DNA of 64,000 nt from Promethearchaeota archaeon. GTDB lineage: Archaea > Asgardarchaeota > Lokiarchaeia > Sigyniarchaeales > SOKP01. Of this stretch, positions 58,501-64,000 are shown in pieces. Both the position numbers and the translations under genes were made by a program. How positions within the stretch are numbered: the stretch's first letter is position 1; every line of letters begins with the position of its first letter. The notes under the pieces were generated by a model. The model had not been told where the DNA came from. It saw only the letters and a list, made by a program, of their open reading frames with translations, and did not search any database. The stretch lies in contig JAEOTA010000006.1 of NCBI GenBank assembly GCA_016840085.1, forward strand, positions 19,639 to 83,638, read 5' to 3'.

Positions 58501-61372
58501 AGACATCGGCGCTTTCATCAGCAATTATAGTATCGAAAGTAACGGTGGTACCTTCATAAGTAGTGATGCTTTCTAATAATGAAGAAAAGTTAATATCTGG
58601 GTAGTTATTGCCAATCAATACAGTTCTTACCTTTGATTTTTTCACTCCGTTATCATCCATTACAGTTAAGTTTACATGATAAGTCCCTGAGGTTACATAC
58701 TCATGGGATATATATTTTCCAAAATCAACAGCTCCATCACCAAAATCCCAAAAATAACTAAGAGAATTTATATCACTAGCACTATCGATTGTCAAAGACG
58801 CAGAAAACCAGATTAAAGACTTTTCAGGATAATGTACTGCTGGAAATCTATTATCTCCTATTTCATAATAAGGATCCCAAGAATAACCAATTGCATCTAT
58901 ATAAGCTTCTCCAGTATCTACTCCTCCGGTAGTGATCCTTGTCCTATTTACAGAACTCAGACTATTAAATGTATATTGTGGAGATGCTATAGTATCAATA
59001 GACACCATAAACTTTTGTTCTTGCAAAGAGAAATAAGAATCTGCTCCAAGGCAGCGGAAGTCTATTCTAACATGATACCATGTATTATATTCGGGGGTGC
59101 TAACGTTCTCAATATCATTGTATTGAATATCATTAAGGGTATACTTCCATTTATCGTCATCCATTAATACAGCAAATGCCAAATAATTATTTTGCATCAA
59201 ACAAAAAACCCATGTTTTCGCACTCGGATCATTAGTCATTACCCAAAATTCCACGCTCCCATATGTTTGATCCGTATAATTGTGCTCCATCATAAGTGTC
59301 TCAGTAGTATTGTCTACTATTTCAACCACTTCGCCTACTTTATATCCTCCATCGAAGATAGTAAATGATCCATCCTTAGGATCCACGGGAGCATCTAATC
59401 TCCAATCTTCTTCACTAGGCTCAGTACCAACGATTTCTCCACTAAAATCAAATGTTCCATAATATTCTTTATCAAATATATGCAAATTATAACCGACCTT
59501 ATAATTTGGATCCCATGAATACCCTATTGCATCTACAAATGCTTTAATACCCGCAAAATCAGAATCAGCAGAAACATTAATTCTCTCGATTTCATTACCT
59601 GCAAAATTTATTAATCCTGATTCTATTTCATCTATAATGATTTGAAAAGTATTGGGATCTAAATCCATATATTCTCCTGATGTTAGGAAATCTATCCTCA
59701 CATGATGCCAAACGTCATTTATGGCATCATTCACGTTTGGAACTTGAATATCCTCGCCACCAGCTCGGTGATGCCATTTCCCATTTTTTATAAAAATCGC
59801 AAATTGCTCAACTTTATAACTATCTTGAAAAGAAAACACCCCTACGGGCTGAGAGACATTTGTAGGCATAAACCAATACTCAACTGTTCCATTGGGCTGT
59901 GAGCTAAATGTATTATACATTTGAGCATCATGAAAGCCTTGAGCTTCAATTTGCAATATCTTTTGATGGTGGTCAGCACCCTCTTGAACTGTAAAGGCAT
60001 CATATGATTCATGAGCATTAACATTATCTCCAATTTTATACTCAGAATCCCATGAATAGCCAATTGCATCCACATATAAGTTATAATTAGATACACTGCC
60101 GTCCGTAACAAATATTACCTTATCCATTAATGTTGGAACTCCTCTAAAGGAGTAACCAGTATTATTATCCATACTCTCTCCATTAATCCATAAATGCCAA
60201 TCAGAAGTCACATCAAATTCTATCTTAATATGATACCACTTGTTACTAGATGCGGAATAAATTGATTGATATGAGCCATTATAATACTGAAATTCTCCGT
60301 CTTTGAAACCAAACCATATTTCATCACTGAACCCGCCATCCTGTATACTTATTGCCGAAACTCTAGATATATCATCGGTATAAATCCAAAATTCAATTAC
60401 TCCAGATATTTGGGTGATTGAATTTTCCATTCGAGCTACATAGCCGTCAATATCATGTAGTCTAGCAATTTTTTTATGCCCATTAAGCTCTCCATAAATA
60501 GAGACATCACAAGCACCTTCGCTTGTATCAATAAATCCTGAGGGATCCTGACCATTAGTATCATTTTCAAAACTAAATGTTGCTTCATAATGTTTATCTA
60601 TGGAGGACCAACCAAAGGGGAATGCTCCAACTAAATCTGAATAAAATCCATATGTCGCCGGAATCTCAGAGCCTATGGTGAATTCTGGTTCAGGATCTTT
60701 ATTAGTTATATTAATATTTTGAGTTCTCTGATTTAAAGCACCTTGATCATCTATAACCGTCACAGTAATAGGATATATGCCCACATTAGCCCATTTATGA
60801 ACGATAGAACTAGAATTTATTGTAGTTTGGTTCCCATCGGCAAAATCGTAGACATATGATAGAACTCCTGGTTTTTTATCATGATCTGACTCTTGTAAGT
60901 TAATAACAGAAATATTTACTAGTTCATCCTCCTCTGCCTGAGAAGGGATCTGGAGTCCAAATCTAGGTGGATCATTTTGAACAGTAATAAAACGAGCATC
61001 CCAATCCTCATCCCCCGTTAAAGTATTTGCTACATATATTGACGCATTATATTTTCCTTCTACAGCATACCGATGAATAATTGTATAAGTATCATTTTCT
61101 TGCGTCATTGTCATTTCAGTTTGATTTCCATCACCAAATGAAACTATAGCAATGTCAAAGCTTCCTATTATGGTCCACGTGAAATTAACAGGCTCATTCA
61201 CGTCTACAGTCGAGGGAGATGCAGTAAAGTCAGTAATTCTTGGTTCAAATGGTCCATTTGCTCTACATGAATGAATAAAAGCAATAATTAAAATAAATAG
61301 CACGCCCAACGCGAGCTCTTTCTTATGATTTAATCTTTTCTTCCTTTTAATATGATTTGAGTCTAATTCCAT
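43595..61372 (-). CDS. Giant 5,925-residue multidomain surface protein
   Basis: One uninterrupted frame of 17.8 kb. An N-terminal signal/anchor (14-35) leads to a long outer part: two PKD domains (about 45-225), three ConA-like repeats of about 190 residues each ending in a DAIGYSWD motif (to about 840), a PKD domain (about 850-925, WDFGDG), beta-rich sequence, a fourth ConA-like unit (about 1457-1670), a LamG jellyroll (about 2065-2260), copies of an about 115-residue module marked by FRYxxF (about 1930-2045 and 2580-3040), PKD/Ig-like domains (3100-3350, WDFGDGHF), thrombospondin type 3 calcium repeats (3375-3570 and 4580-4640, DSDGDG), and H-type-lectin-like segments (about 3775-4040). A membrane block of about four helices (4990-5095), an outer beta region, and a second block of about eight helices (5615-5910) end it. 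It is likely a giant adhesin or surface scaffold; the polytopic C-terminus is unusual. It is less AT-rich than its neighbours. Confidence 0.9.
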   Translation of the reverse strand: MELDSNHIKRKKRLNHKKELALGVLFILIIAFIHSCRANGPFEPRITDFTASPSTVDVNEPVNFTWTIIGSFDIAIVSFGDGNQTEMTMTQENDTYTIIHRYAVEGKYNASIYVANTLTGDEDWDARFITVQNDPPRFGLQIPSQAEEDELVNISVINLQESDHDKKPGVLSYVYDFADGNQTTINSSSIVHKWANVGIYPITVTVIDDQGALNQRTQNINITNKDPEPEFTIGSEIPATYGFYSDLVGAFPFGWSSIDKHYEATFSFENDTNGQDPSGFIDTSEGACDVSIYGELNGHKKIARLHDIDGYVARMENSITQISGVIEFWIYTDDISRVSAISIQDGGFSDEIWFGFKDGEFQYYNGSYQSIYSASSNKWYHIKIEFDVTSDWHLWINGESMDNNTGYSFRGVPTLMDKVIFVTDGSVSNYNLYVDAIGYSWDSEYKIGDNVNAHESYDAFTVQEGADHHQKILQIEAQGFHDAQMYNTFSSQPNGTVEYWFMPTNVSQPVGVFSFQDSYKVEQFAIFIKNGKWHHRAGGEDIQVPNVNDAINDVWHHVRIDFLTSGEYMDLDPNTFQIIIDEIESGLINFAGNEIERINVSADSDFAGIKAFVDAIGYSWDPNYKVGYNLHIFDKEYYGTFDFSGEIVGTEPSEEDWRLDAPVDPKDGSFTIFDGGYKVGEVVEIVDNTTETLMMEHNYTDQTYGSVEFWVMTNDPSAKTWVFCLMQNNYLAFAVLMDDDKWKYTLNDIQYNDIENVSTPEYNTWYHVRIDFRCLGADSYFSLQEQKFMVSIDTIASPQYTFNSLSSVNRTRITTGGVDTGEAYIDAIGYSWDPYYEIGDNRFPAVHYPEKSLIWFSASLTIDSASDINSLSYFWDFGDGAVDFGKYISHEYVTSGTYHVNLTVMDDNGVKKSKVRTVLIGNNYPDINFSSLLESITTYEGTTVTFDTIIADESADVSLMEYYWYLNGPEFDPYNVTLYQQGGWVNSYTFTDDHNGTLYALALDPEGAFDFDSLNVSVLNVAPEVSICSADITGNITLEVERSGPPYYDNNYTVLIVGTDKFGLSFPYIYKTLNFTGSEENIVNFKEEDTILSLLKNWTVLVNTTSPISGTVQYTITLEFQDGKQEVIQSGLYSSSYAYWETVLNPMWYDETNFTIKHPVDIGVSIWDPSDDDITLNLNYTVDMLLEVQCTDSLPIIKSFNISDTFFYDVYIYESEGKIYANISAYTQIAPFDEFNDYEFPIYIDTTYTIYPMIEIIELLVNRPDGPQLNGFSVLDCIKAINFLDAFAEDDDGGTHFVSVEFYTQDSESIKIMDLCPDIDLINNNGGLMMKNLTFYLDYYYKSHYQSNTSFVFESVSILGDTEQQGSSSDYGNQVSDTGSGGDSGYISINQLIDSQNDLDSVQPWNEIGPPITINGNDTGIGFNNHWQDTITNQSTDSMYYDPGNSYTTGYYYYTRNTDEIVDSWTHSMDHYPGNPGESFYGDNGNPNGWNCADANGYVDVYSGAVEGHEYIAEIYYDGSGSTTSYMYRTVGEKPNGELEFWIYTNGAHGKLTLYDGGNVDIKFRFNENGLYYRNHGFFGWEWKLWTNLYHDSDWFRIHLRWFDDINTFDLFLYDKDNDRIFEKYSVESESGGDPDKYEFSVINSDNGGDSGSFYIDGYGERFNNYVEGQNEYPHQDCYKYIYNVPLSGLDKDEQTRATAVEFKVRFKIFYNPEGHYFKESPDFRIYVLHSDSTYDLVYLLEDPGRDTWYETSYISIGNSYCYGDQDLDILFTARVEYFNDPNAPYTMTIDWIKTRWQETYRINTNKYYYYDPSQEASIEHTLNLGCNNFKRDHATFDFELKWHTSFAKTYYVDLYDYSVGDWHYNIHSSYWSGPYNLGDNQDGEVPLTSISLNYIEDDESPRLKYKLRTTGGGNPFEVEFQFGKVHWSYSYTYWAKYEIVLSDMTQFRYETFDYDGDGCVLNFIYTDVTRIGGTIRYSLKDWNSGQFVEFDNDDYIIDSSRFDTLQFWNKKYINPNNYTVRVYLDILNHDTECELGVVISGFHEVPTQPGDFIINEIDPEIGWWKLDYGQGTTAYDYIGDNDGTINSATWVNGKIGKALDFDSSDYVSIPHDSSIDPRYTWTLAAWIKRDAMGVQHSIIEKYDWILSRGGFGMRVASDDKLHVFHVSGQSSEEIISTTTINSGQWYFVAGTYDTYTDRIRLYVNGELEADEQATLQDLWTLYPLYIGARGNDHATNFNGIIDDTRLYDYALSDDQISWLYNSGVGRDKSLSIMYLTSQGDLEFIDGDYSIMSSVDIGDYTTFEILPDSDTGPNQWDGATPHYQLVDNGDEPGSDYVIETYPLGGPDPSGSLETFGFDNPDLQGQTIQKIEVITYGEAGPYAGVYPKVNLYDGSSWLGWQSVYWPFNPINPPYREVNTYSNLNLGQTAANNLQVQFMSDTPSFPCSNWLYSVFLVLYVMTIYSDELEVKIGMKADDPDVLSVDYLKYSHRTNVAVDIDLDIWNWQSESWYEIESVTNTVNFNDDSFTLGAGSPYVSFSFEVRIRFQGSHTSSFQLELDRLLLEYSKVNENDGLTHEYYWDSSYHDTFSIELLDMNPFRYNDAHFKLCEVFYAVDMADYFASDPQTINVLVYNHDTQQWDTLDYISTYDHIEKQGSFIFYDNKYIYYEQSSGKYFINISFSGFTDPYEVQFKCKDLYAEWDYSYTWDDQFEISLTNMNDFRYDQFEQCTISYTISTESAEPVNIYLWNYTASNWVQMTTVYSGSSYSDSLIFLSNAFVDSTTYKVKIWFELAEYNPPGSYANSNFTLDTLSASWHYNFTYYPVSQLQLDQLNAFRYEYFDECTIDYQFDLPRAGESTNVYLYNFSGGVWEYFKTTVGGAENIQDSIIFSSTDYIESGTYNVRINFTGFSDTEFYKDSITATYNWEYEVQDRYKIFLNDMTPHRYDAFESCNITYSIHTTANQSNLQIKLYNFTSLTWVLVGDPFSTIANTDYNGSVVFISNEFIHPSEYKTRVLFSGIEDSFLTLNWMVNNYTWSHYYIYCDFGYDGQGMEAIPYANMSSIYRNVYSVFESFDHAGMYVITWTASNGALQTTRGELIEIIYPIPTISIGDLPDYIIEDQQVYLESKIYFSEEFAQEAEYCFFWDFGDGHFSVDRNPIHAWAESGNYTVVLHVRDLYGNYYNYTTIIEVHEKYPEIVGSCVFYGIEGQAIVLDIDVSDSLFDRKDLSFTWFDQYNQEITEFKNNPKPTVIFNDGEYTYKLEIEDKSGYTIYKNISIIVDDTPPIVTITNYMYHGDVDSGTLTLRAYAFDYYGDVNTLEFTWRIAHNGSVDNRGPYGPANRSSILFNTVKTAIYQGQVDVRDPSTDMTSVATFYIYSVIDSNGNGFSDEFEAELAENGEHIYDYYDFDRDGLSNLYELTYNITDYLNPDSDGDGLYDGIDRLTGIGERTAGTNPADYDSDDDLLSDGYEVFGWNINTDREGELHVTSDPWLNDTDNDGWSDYEEFIADTNPRNPDTDVDGLVDSVDPYPLKADEDEDGLLDGEEISIGTDYDNSDTDGDGLSDFEEVVGWGMAIDGTNPLSADTDHDFIPDNAETIKKHTSIRNRMDLDASVIIGFDQYFMKAVSAHISFSIAFGEADDTINYGIQNVPNLRIQVKKIDNNLVLYEGETGGNRYFSQTIDFREQIESNGYNYFGQYTIAIDKINSGCLLEQFDIDIQGYLNPNDADSDNDGIMDGVEIDLLTRGKNTIDFAYEYASNDITINSIITPPFNFHLEVGSLVLSNTIDQSIVESVEFESPYRIPPIIVAYINSRNEDESVEVRIDNVTASGFNIFMEEPDNDSHANEIINYIAIEPGEWELPDGAIIKAGRIFTNKSHQGSNPYNNWEIIGFNTPFGNVPVVLHSLNTYNNKAFKASIVSDVSASSFKVQQESGETGTNSEKETIGWIAIEAGRIGTIKNVKYETIRENDCNNDGVDDGGHAFQFQQSFSSAPDIIVVSQNTANNEDGSWARSDGALTPSTHITNAEEDQIGDSERSSPDEYFGMVAFESSFSYGFYMSKDQPEGDFKIIRGTTTFGASDTTVTIIEGSDYKLESTTAFIRITDTRFTAMGEISTGGNQNHDTWGARIQNPENIATSITFERFDTTTIECRITWEIIQYTGLTGGGNEFIVRDVGTATCSGDTISCEGALISSIINPDKVAVFITGQYAVTSGRGDIWRALFTADLIDLGGGFHTPRFTRGKSDSTTDGVSYAVVEFVGLNWADVQRLEISTECSTAWTTSNYDTAYADVSIESEGGADLTNYTRAFMHQQFRTDNDATGLDDAGDNVEIISNTHLRIRNSATSGNRYKVCWIIENLQSTGTPMSVQHGWFFKSTGGSEENLWTEDITKVRSMDTTSVFAQASMDGTGTAFPRGTIDYRLSSTSQVTFTESDNGQEKLVSYSVVQWPTEPIEEPAEEEEEEEPNKQIYFIAISDIGRVYDANITIEIISENTPFGYGIINITLVKEDISSLIDDVVLIEYDTGFNHTDVYFYKFLDLTEYVNNESINQFYGNYRLEIILFNNNTNDDVFNVTKFFIETDTYIQASVNDKDAWITDPLRADSDGDTISDYNEIYGWTRGSQTFFTNPVSKDTDGDNARDDKDRHPNKNMMLKISPWTATHRNQYYWEDSPWLEIVIRFSIMGSSGGEEDYYILSQAVQATEDYWSWEDPFGKIWDHFRRSNFHMWNMGEGVHYYVDIDDHINRQPENIELSLSLWQMNREDSLGNDIWDLWLAGGSETYSIGDIGYSDFIDVSYTGPWDNENEAHVRVETFAVEKSNTIAIYRNDTVFNGHYQEKEKMNIFILYVQDYASNFEGTPFEEGPNAILIPTSLFTQTKLNGYLEREELDQTPLYSGVPEEFEFISVGRNGTTEEGCDEVDFVVIRYNINVADAMAVLDLLIIVIVNDTTQEEVELFKYQSTKENGASATLMNLYKEVLGYIPWYCDFIDSEQGEEPHDFDEWLAEQFISAIMTVIYVFYMIGMAIVQLFAAIVRFIGEILMAVLSFLGPLLWLIIRAVLLVLIYIFLALEIATTVGMISVLGLSLMVFGGLFGVTYAWGLNPIVLYAVDTKVGFIELHSEDTDLRLESWIKWTYWEYFDLYIPAPHIDFDIGNLFDSLESENGPPKVLSGFNETDTLEYDFYTTYSDDGGDPPEYVKVWLIPPKGDINDAISYTMQRHPDYDEYDFNDEDVAKNFYKTGVKYNITIDFATEFTQSERGGQWFYYFEAKDDPSEGVGTVVYWPTTTRFEVGPNLIDDSQVGDYLIYSGIEPLDGIVWEPDILNFTVTGLEVDNGIFPNRVDITLLFPDGTFEIFEMTNISAFKDEYEESSYYGRWFTKYFVSLNLSEYYDFNRISSYVGYYFNATLSNGKNSILLGSGYNSYAEESTKTFYNAFIKAIEKDGKPKIITYKVEELTDPRSWDYELTRDFPDGRYSTIQPFYSEDFLRFWVWIRDEDATHEETYEQTPNNFTFTPQLTLTKIGGESFTLDMAWAGYDDYIDADMYYVDLSGLGDYSYEWNVDEETGEGDWNKTIFGPGTWRFEFDVEDNDANQAETLYSNHRIWHFGSASHFWETFWGGGLTSSSAPSWLQSFGMIRPIITVGGFLVSVGLQKLGKRSGDVKYQIASMLTSIATLGFDAISKMTAIASMIKEEDSGALFGVSLNLLITVLMTTLATSFMGLRDWKLGSMSSIFGFLNAKRNAIFSKFIAVFRIVAVLNYIFALINNPDALFGASMVLMFALMGGLFDLSGIGKSILILLPFAMSFGAIFGDLAGVDFDENWAGDMIQPFLDGIAHFASMPWQITALILESLGIGVLLSYVGEVKGGLTTVAGKFAIFDQFEPATTGLMTFSIFNTMLATFCLAKFLSISGLFHSILGLRFDTAHSDNEIVIEDSLYLI

Positions 61373-62114
61373 TCTTATTTAACACCTTTTAGAATTATTC
61401 TAGAAAATTCAAAATTAATTCCTGTTATATTTCTTATATTAGAATCCTGAATACTTTGAATCCTACTCATATTCTATTTCAAAAATTTAATTTTTGATAC
61501 AATCCATTAAATATAAGCAGTCTGAGTCTTTTACCATTAGAATTTATTTTTTTCGTTATGTTAAATTTTGCCCTTTCTTGTATTAATGATCTTTCTGATT
61601 ATAAAGTTTACACAATAAATAATTACATAATCTTATTTAAATCTTCACCCCAGAAAATGAAATCTTAATATGATTTTCCTGGTTGGGACAGTTATCAGAA
61701 AGTATAACCAGTTTGTGAAGAGTAGAACTAGTTAAAAAAAAATATAATTAGATGCTTTAAATCTAATTTCTTAAGGATTTTTATTCTAAATTATTTAGAA
61801 ATAAATAATCAAGTTATAGCTACTTATCGATAAAATTATAATTATTTTTTGATCTAAGACTCCAAAATTTTTTTAAATATTTTAAAGCTATAGCAAAAAA
61901 GAACGAATCTGGCTTAAGATGAACTATTTTAATTAAATTGGGTAATCTCTCTGTCAAGTATCCATAATTTCAAAGAAATCTGTATGTCTTATATACTTAA
62001 AAATTTTTAAATTTAGTTTAGTTCAAATTTTTTCTTTATAAATAAATGTCAATGAATTAGTATGTAATAATTAAAACTAGTTGGAAAAAATAATAACGGT
62101 GAAAATAAGGAAAT
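61373..62114. other. Gene-free divergent intergenic region
   Basis: About 740 bases between the divergent giant surface-protein gene and the winged-helix/TPR pair. No reading frame, tRNA, repeat array or strong hairpin is evident. Its length leaves room for control of both directions; the left edge holds the candidate promoter of the giant gene and the right edge a short tandem duplication over the next start codon. Confidence 0.5.
61424..61442 (-). promoter_or_regulatory. Candidate TATA element of the giant surface-protein gene
   Basis: Read on the minus strand, TCTAATATAAGAAATATAA lies 52-70 bases before the ATG. A transcription start near 61400-61410 would leave a leader of about 35 bases. 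That leader carries a GGTG sequence about ten bases before the ATG. The assignment is tentative because of general AT-richness. Confidence 0.32.
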
Positions 62115-62130
62115 ATGAAAATAAGGAAAT
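62100..62130 (+). repeat. Short tandem duplication across a start codon
   Basis: The 15-base word TGAAAATAAGGAAAT occurs at 62100-62114 and again at 62116-62130 (period 16). The second copy overlaps the ATG at 62115, and the AAGGA of the first copy lies a few bases upstream as the ribosome binding site, so one duplication supplies both signals. Confidence 0.6.
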
Positions 62131-62636
62131 TATTAAAAAAATATCATTTAACGAAGCTAGTTAAATTGATATTCCTATTTAGAAGAACTGGAAGATATTT
62201 ATCTTATGAGGATATAATAGAAGAATTATCGATAAAAAAATCTGGAGCTCGTGGGTATTTAAAAGAATTGAGGGAAGACGGATTACTTGAAAAGAAGTTT
62301 TTAAATTATTCAAAAATCACTGATCCCCGAGTTAAATTTAAGTTGAATAGGAATGGTAGTAATTTTGCAGATAAATTTATTAACTTAGCTTTAAAATGCT
62401 ATGAGTTGAAAATATTACATTTCCATAATAAAGTACGTAAATATGCGGATGATAAAATTGTGAAAGATCTTTCTGTTATTATGAATCTATTCAATGAATT
62501 TGGGTTTAATAAGACAGCTTTAGAATTCTCTAGGTTAATACGCAATTTTACGAAAAATGTGAAGAAATATTTTCTATATGAGAATAGATTCGACCATTCA
62601 ATAAAACTAATAGAAACAGCGACTAAAAATGATTAA
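62115..62636 (+). CDS. Winged-helix protein, unknown role
   Basis: The 173-residue protein starts with a winged-helix domain (about 5-85): LVKLIFLFRRTGRYLSYEDIIEEL, then the recognition-type helix SGARGYLKELREDGLLEKK and a basic wing. The remaining half is helical and Asn/Lys-rich (NKTALEFSRLIRNFTKN). It is probably a DNA-binding regulator or a bridging protein; no ligand domain is seen. Its final eight bases overlap the start of the next gene (ATG at 62629 inside ATGATTAA), so the pair is translationally coupled. A tandem 16-base duplication spans its ribosome binding site and start. Confidence 0.65.
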   Translation: MKIRKLLKKYHLTKLVKLIFLFRRTGRYLSYEDIIEELSIKKSGARGYLKELREDGLLEKKFLNYSKITDPRVKFKLNRNGSNFADKFINLALKCYELKILHFHNKVRKYADDKIVKDLSVIMNLFNEFGFNKTALEFSRLIRNFTKNVKKYFLYENRFDHSIKLIETATKND

Positions 62637-63573
62637 TATGATGAGAGACATAGAAAGAGAATTAGAATGGGGTATAACTTCAATTAAAGATGATTGTCTC
62701 CCAATGACAAGGGAAGGAGAAATTGAATATAAAAGTGGAAATCTAGAGAATGCGTATGAAATATATACAAGTACTCAAAGTTATATTAAAAAGAAATCCA
62801 ATGAATTAAAAAAAGAAACTCTTAACCAAATACAAGAAAAATACAAATCACGTAGGAGAAAGTTCAGTAAATCAAGAGGAAAACCCAAGAAAATAAAAAA
62901 AACGGGAAAAAAGAGAAAAAATCTCACAATATCAGAAAAAGTAGAAAATTTAATCGAAGAAAAGTTGGAAAAGCTAAATAGCTCTATTACACAAAATATT
63001 GAATCTGTAAATTATAGTATTAAGAGTGAAAAAGAAAAGAAAATTTCAAATTTACTCAATTGTGCTAACGTTTTTGAGAATAATAGGAAATTTATTGCTT
63101 CTTTTAGAATAATTCAAAGGCTTCATATATTTATGACTAATTACAAGTATAGAGATTTAATTAAGCATAACAGAATTTACAAGTTTTGGAAAATCTTACA
63201 TAAGAACAGAATGAGACTAGAATTCTACTTTAATTTGATGGCAGTGCGTTATTACAGTAAAGAAAGATATGAAAAAGCTTTAAGAATGTATGAAATAGCT
63301 AAAGAGATAATGAAGCGTTCTTATAAGAAAAATTTTATTATATTAACCAGGTTAACTAAATATTACATGAGGGAAATATTCAGGTGTAATGAAGGAATAG
63401 AAACAAAGAAGGCAAGAAAACTATATAAAGAAGGATGTAATTTCGAAAGTTCTAATGACAATAGCAAAGCAATAGAAATATTTGTAAAAGCAATAAAAAT
63501 TTTGGAGTCAATCCAACCTAAATATCGTGATAAAAACCTATTGGGAGAATTAAGATCTAAGCTTATAATATAA
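62629..63573 (+). CDS. Lys-rich TPR-like helical protein, partner of the winged-helix gene
   Basis: A 314-residue soluble helical protein. The opening has a TPR-like pair (REGEIEYKSGNLENAYEIYTSTQSYIKKK), followed by a strongly basic stretch (about 65-105, rich in KKxKK) that could bind nucleic acid, a helical middle, and a TPR-like end (about 200-310: YSKERYEKALRMYEIAKEIM and ARKLYKEGCNFESSNDNSKAIEIFVKAIKIL). It starts inside the last codons of the winged-helix gene. The two are probably produced and used together. No family is recognised. Confidence 0.65.
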   Translation: MINMMRDIERELEWGITSIKDDCLPMTREGEIEYKSGNLENAYEIYTSTQSYIKKKSNELKKETLNQIQEKYKSRRRKFSKSRGKPKKIKKTGKKRKNLTISEKVENLIEEKLEKLNSSITQNIESVNYSIKSEKEKKISNLLNCANVFENNRKFIASFRIIQRLHIFMTNYKYRDLIKHNRIYKFWKILHKNRMRLEFYFNLMAVRYYSKERYEKALRMYEIAKEIMKRSYKKNFIILTRLTKYYMREIFRCNEGIETKKARKLYKEGCNFESSNDNSKAIEIFVKAIKILESIQPKYRDKNLLGELRSKLII

Positions 63574-63922
63574 TATAGATATATAAAATAACTATAAGGA
63601 ACCTACTTTCTGTCAAAAAGTTCAACTAACTCTTTCAAGTGCTTCAGTACTTTTTCTTACTTTTTTGTTTGATATTTTTATCAGCAAAAGACCATCCAAA
63701 AAAAAGTGAATATAGAGTTTAAAAATCAAGAAATAGGATTTAGTATTTAGACTCAGGACTTTTAGAAATTAAATATAAGTCTAAACACAACAAAGATTGT
63801 CTTTTATAACCTTTTGGAATCAGTATCAAAAACCTCTATCTTAATATTTTAAAATCAATATTCATATTTTCTTTTGGGTAGTTACAAAATTAAGTGATTG
63901 TGTTTAAATCTTTCGCTGACCT
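63574..63922. other. Gene-free stretch near the right edge
   Basis: About 350 AT-rich bases between the TPR-like gene and a frame that runs in from beyond the edge on the opposite strand. It presumably holds the convergent 3' ends of both. No RNA gene or repeat is visible. Confidence 0.45.
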
Positions 63923-64000
63923 TCATTCTTTTTTTAGCGCGAAATACTTGTTCCAAATCTCTTGGTACTTGCCAAACCATGTATCAAGCTTCTTAAATTC
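63923..64000 (-). CDS. Partial: C-terminal end of a gene cut by the window edge
   Basis: On the minus strand an open frame enters at 64000 and ends at TGA 63923-63925. The 25 residues form an amphipathic, aromatic and Lys-rich helix (DTWFGKYQEIWNKYFALKKE). The codon use looks coding and less AT-rich than the neighbouring spacer. With so little sequence no function can be proposed. Confidence 0.35.
   Translation of the reverse strand, partial: EFKKLDTWFGKYQEIWNKYFALKKE

Noticed and set aside
43595..61372. Numerous open frames of 60-110 codons opposite or inside the giant gene
   Set aside because: They are shadows of the long frame: no ribosome binding sites, Cys/His/Ile-rich composition and no recognisable domains.

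Overview
This window reads as chromosomal DNA of an Asgard archaeon, most like the Lokiarchaeia. It is strongly AT-rich and gene-dense, and its informational and cofactor genes are of archaeal type: threonyl-tRNA synthetase with the archaeal serine-editing domain, archaeal AspRS, Alba, type II methionine aminopeptidase, CTP-type riboflavin kinase with an N-terminal helix-turn-helix, RibL-type FAD synthase and translin. Mixed in are eukaryote-like proteins expected of Asgard genomes: a Ras/Arf-like small GTPase, a longin/roadblock-like domain fused to a winged helix, an Rpn11/CSN5-type JAMM protease, a long LRR protein and, more tentatively, a BRO1/ALIX-like helical protein. The lineage is inferred from gene content; no rRNA gene is present to confirm it.

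Layout. 0.3-7.6 kb: a sugar/cation symporter, an NDP-forming acyl-CoA synthetase alpha-type subunit, a membrane zinc-ribbon protein, and a minus-strand run of a secreted protein, a sugar nucleotidyltransferase and a galactokinase-like kinase. 7.7-13.2 kb: the longin-winged-helix gene, a decayed cheD-like gene, a second GHMP kinase, a CDP-alcohol phosphatidyltransferase, the flavin pair ribL-ribK and translin. 13.3-21.1 kb: thrS and a HAD phosphatase facing the small GTPase, then two paralogous membrane acyltransferase-like proteins flanking a GT87 glycosyltransferase. 21.2-33.9 kb: small membrane proteins, a winged-helix membrane protein, an MfnD-like ATP-grasp ligase, the BRO1-like protein, an IscU-like protein, a hydrolase, PRPP synthase, a UPF0200 kinase, the JAMM protein, Alba with a small zinc protein, a DedA/VTT membrane protein and a cyclophilin-like protein. 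34.5-37.6 kb: nucleotidyltransferase, methionine aminopeptidase, AspRS. 37.7-41.2 kb: a truncated DNA methyltransferase and the LRR-HEAT-LRR protein. 41.3-61.4 kb: a minus-strand cell-surface cluster (TPR membrane protein, phospholipase C-like protein, and a 5,925-residue multidomain surface protein). 62.1-63.6 kb: a translationally coupled winged-helix/TPR-like pair. A gene fragment runs off the right edge.

How the parts fit. Lipid and surface-glycan themes recur (CDP-alcohol transferase, GT87, acyltransferase-like pair, two sugar kinases, two nucleotidyltransferases), ending in the giant adhesin-like protein. The strongest points for follow-up are that giant protein with an unassigned repeated module of about 115 residues, the BRO1-like candidate, the longin-winged-helix fusion, and three genes (near 3.3, 21.6 and 25.7 kb) whose convincing coding sequence extends upstream of any in-frame ATG, GTG or TTG, two of them with an ATA codon in start position.
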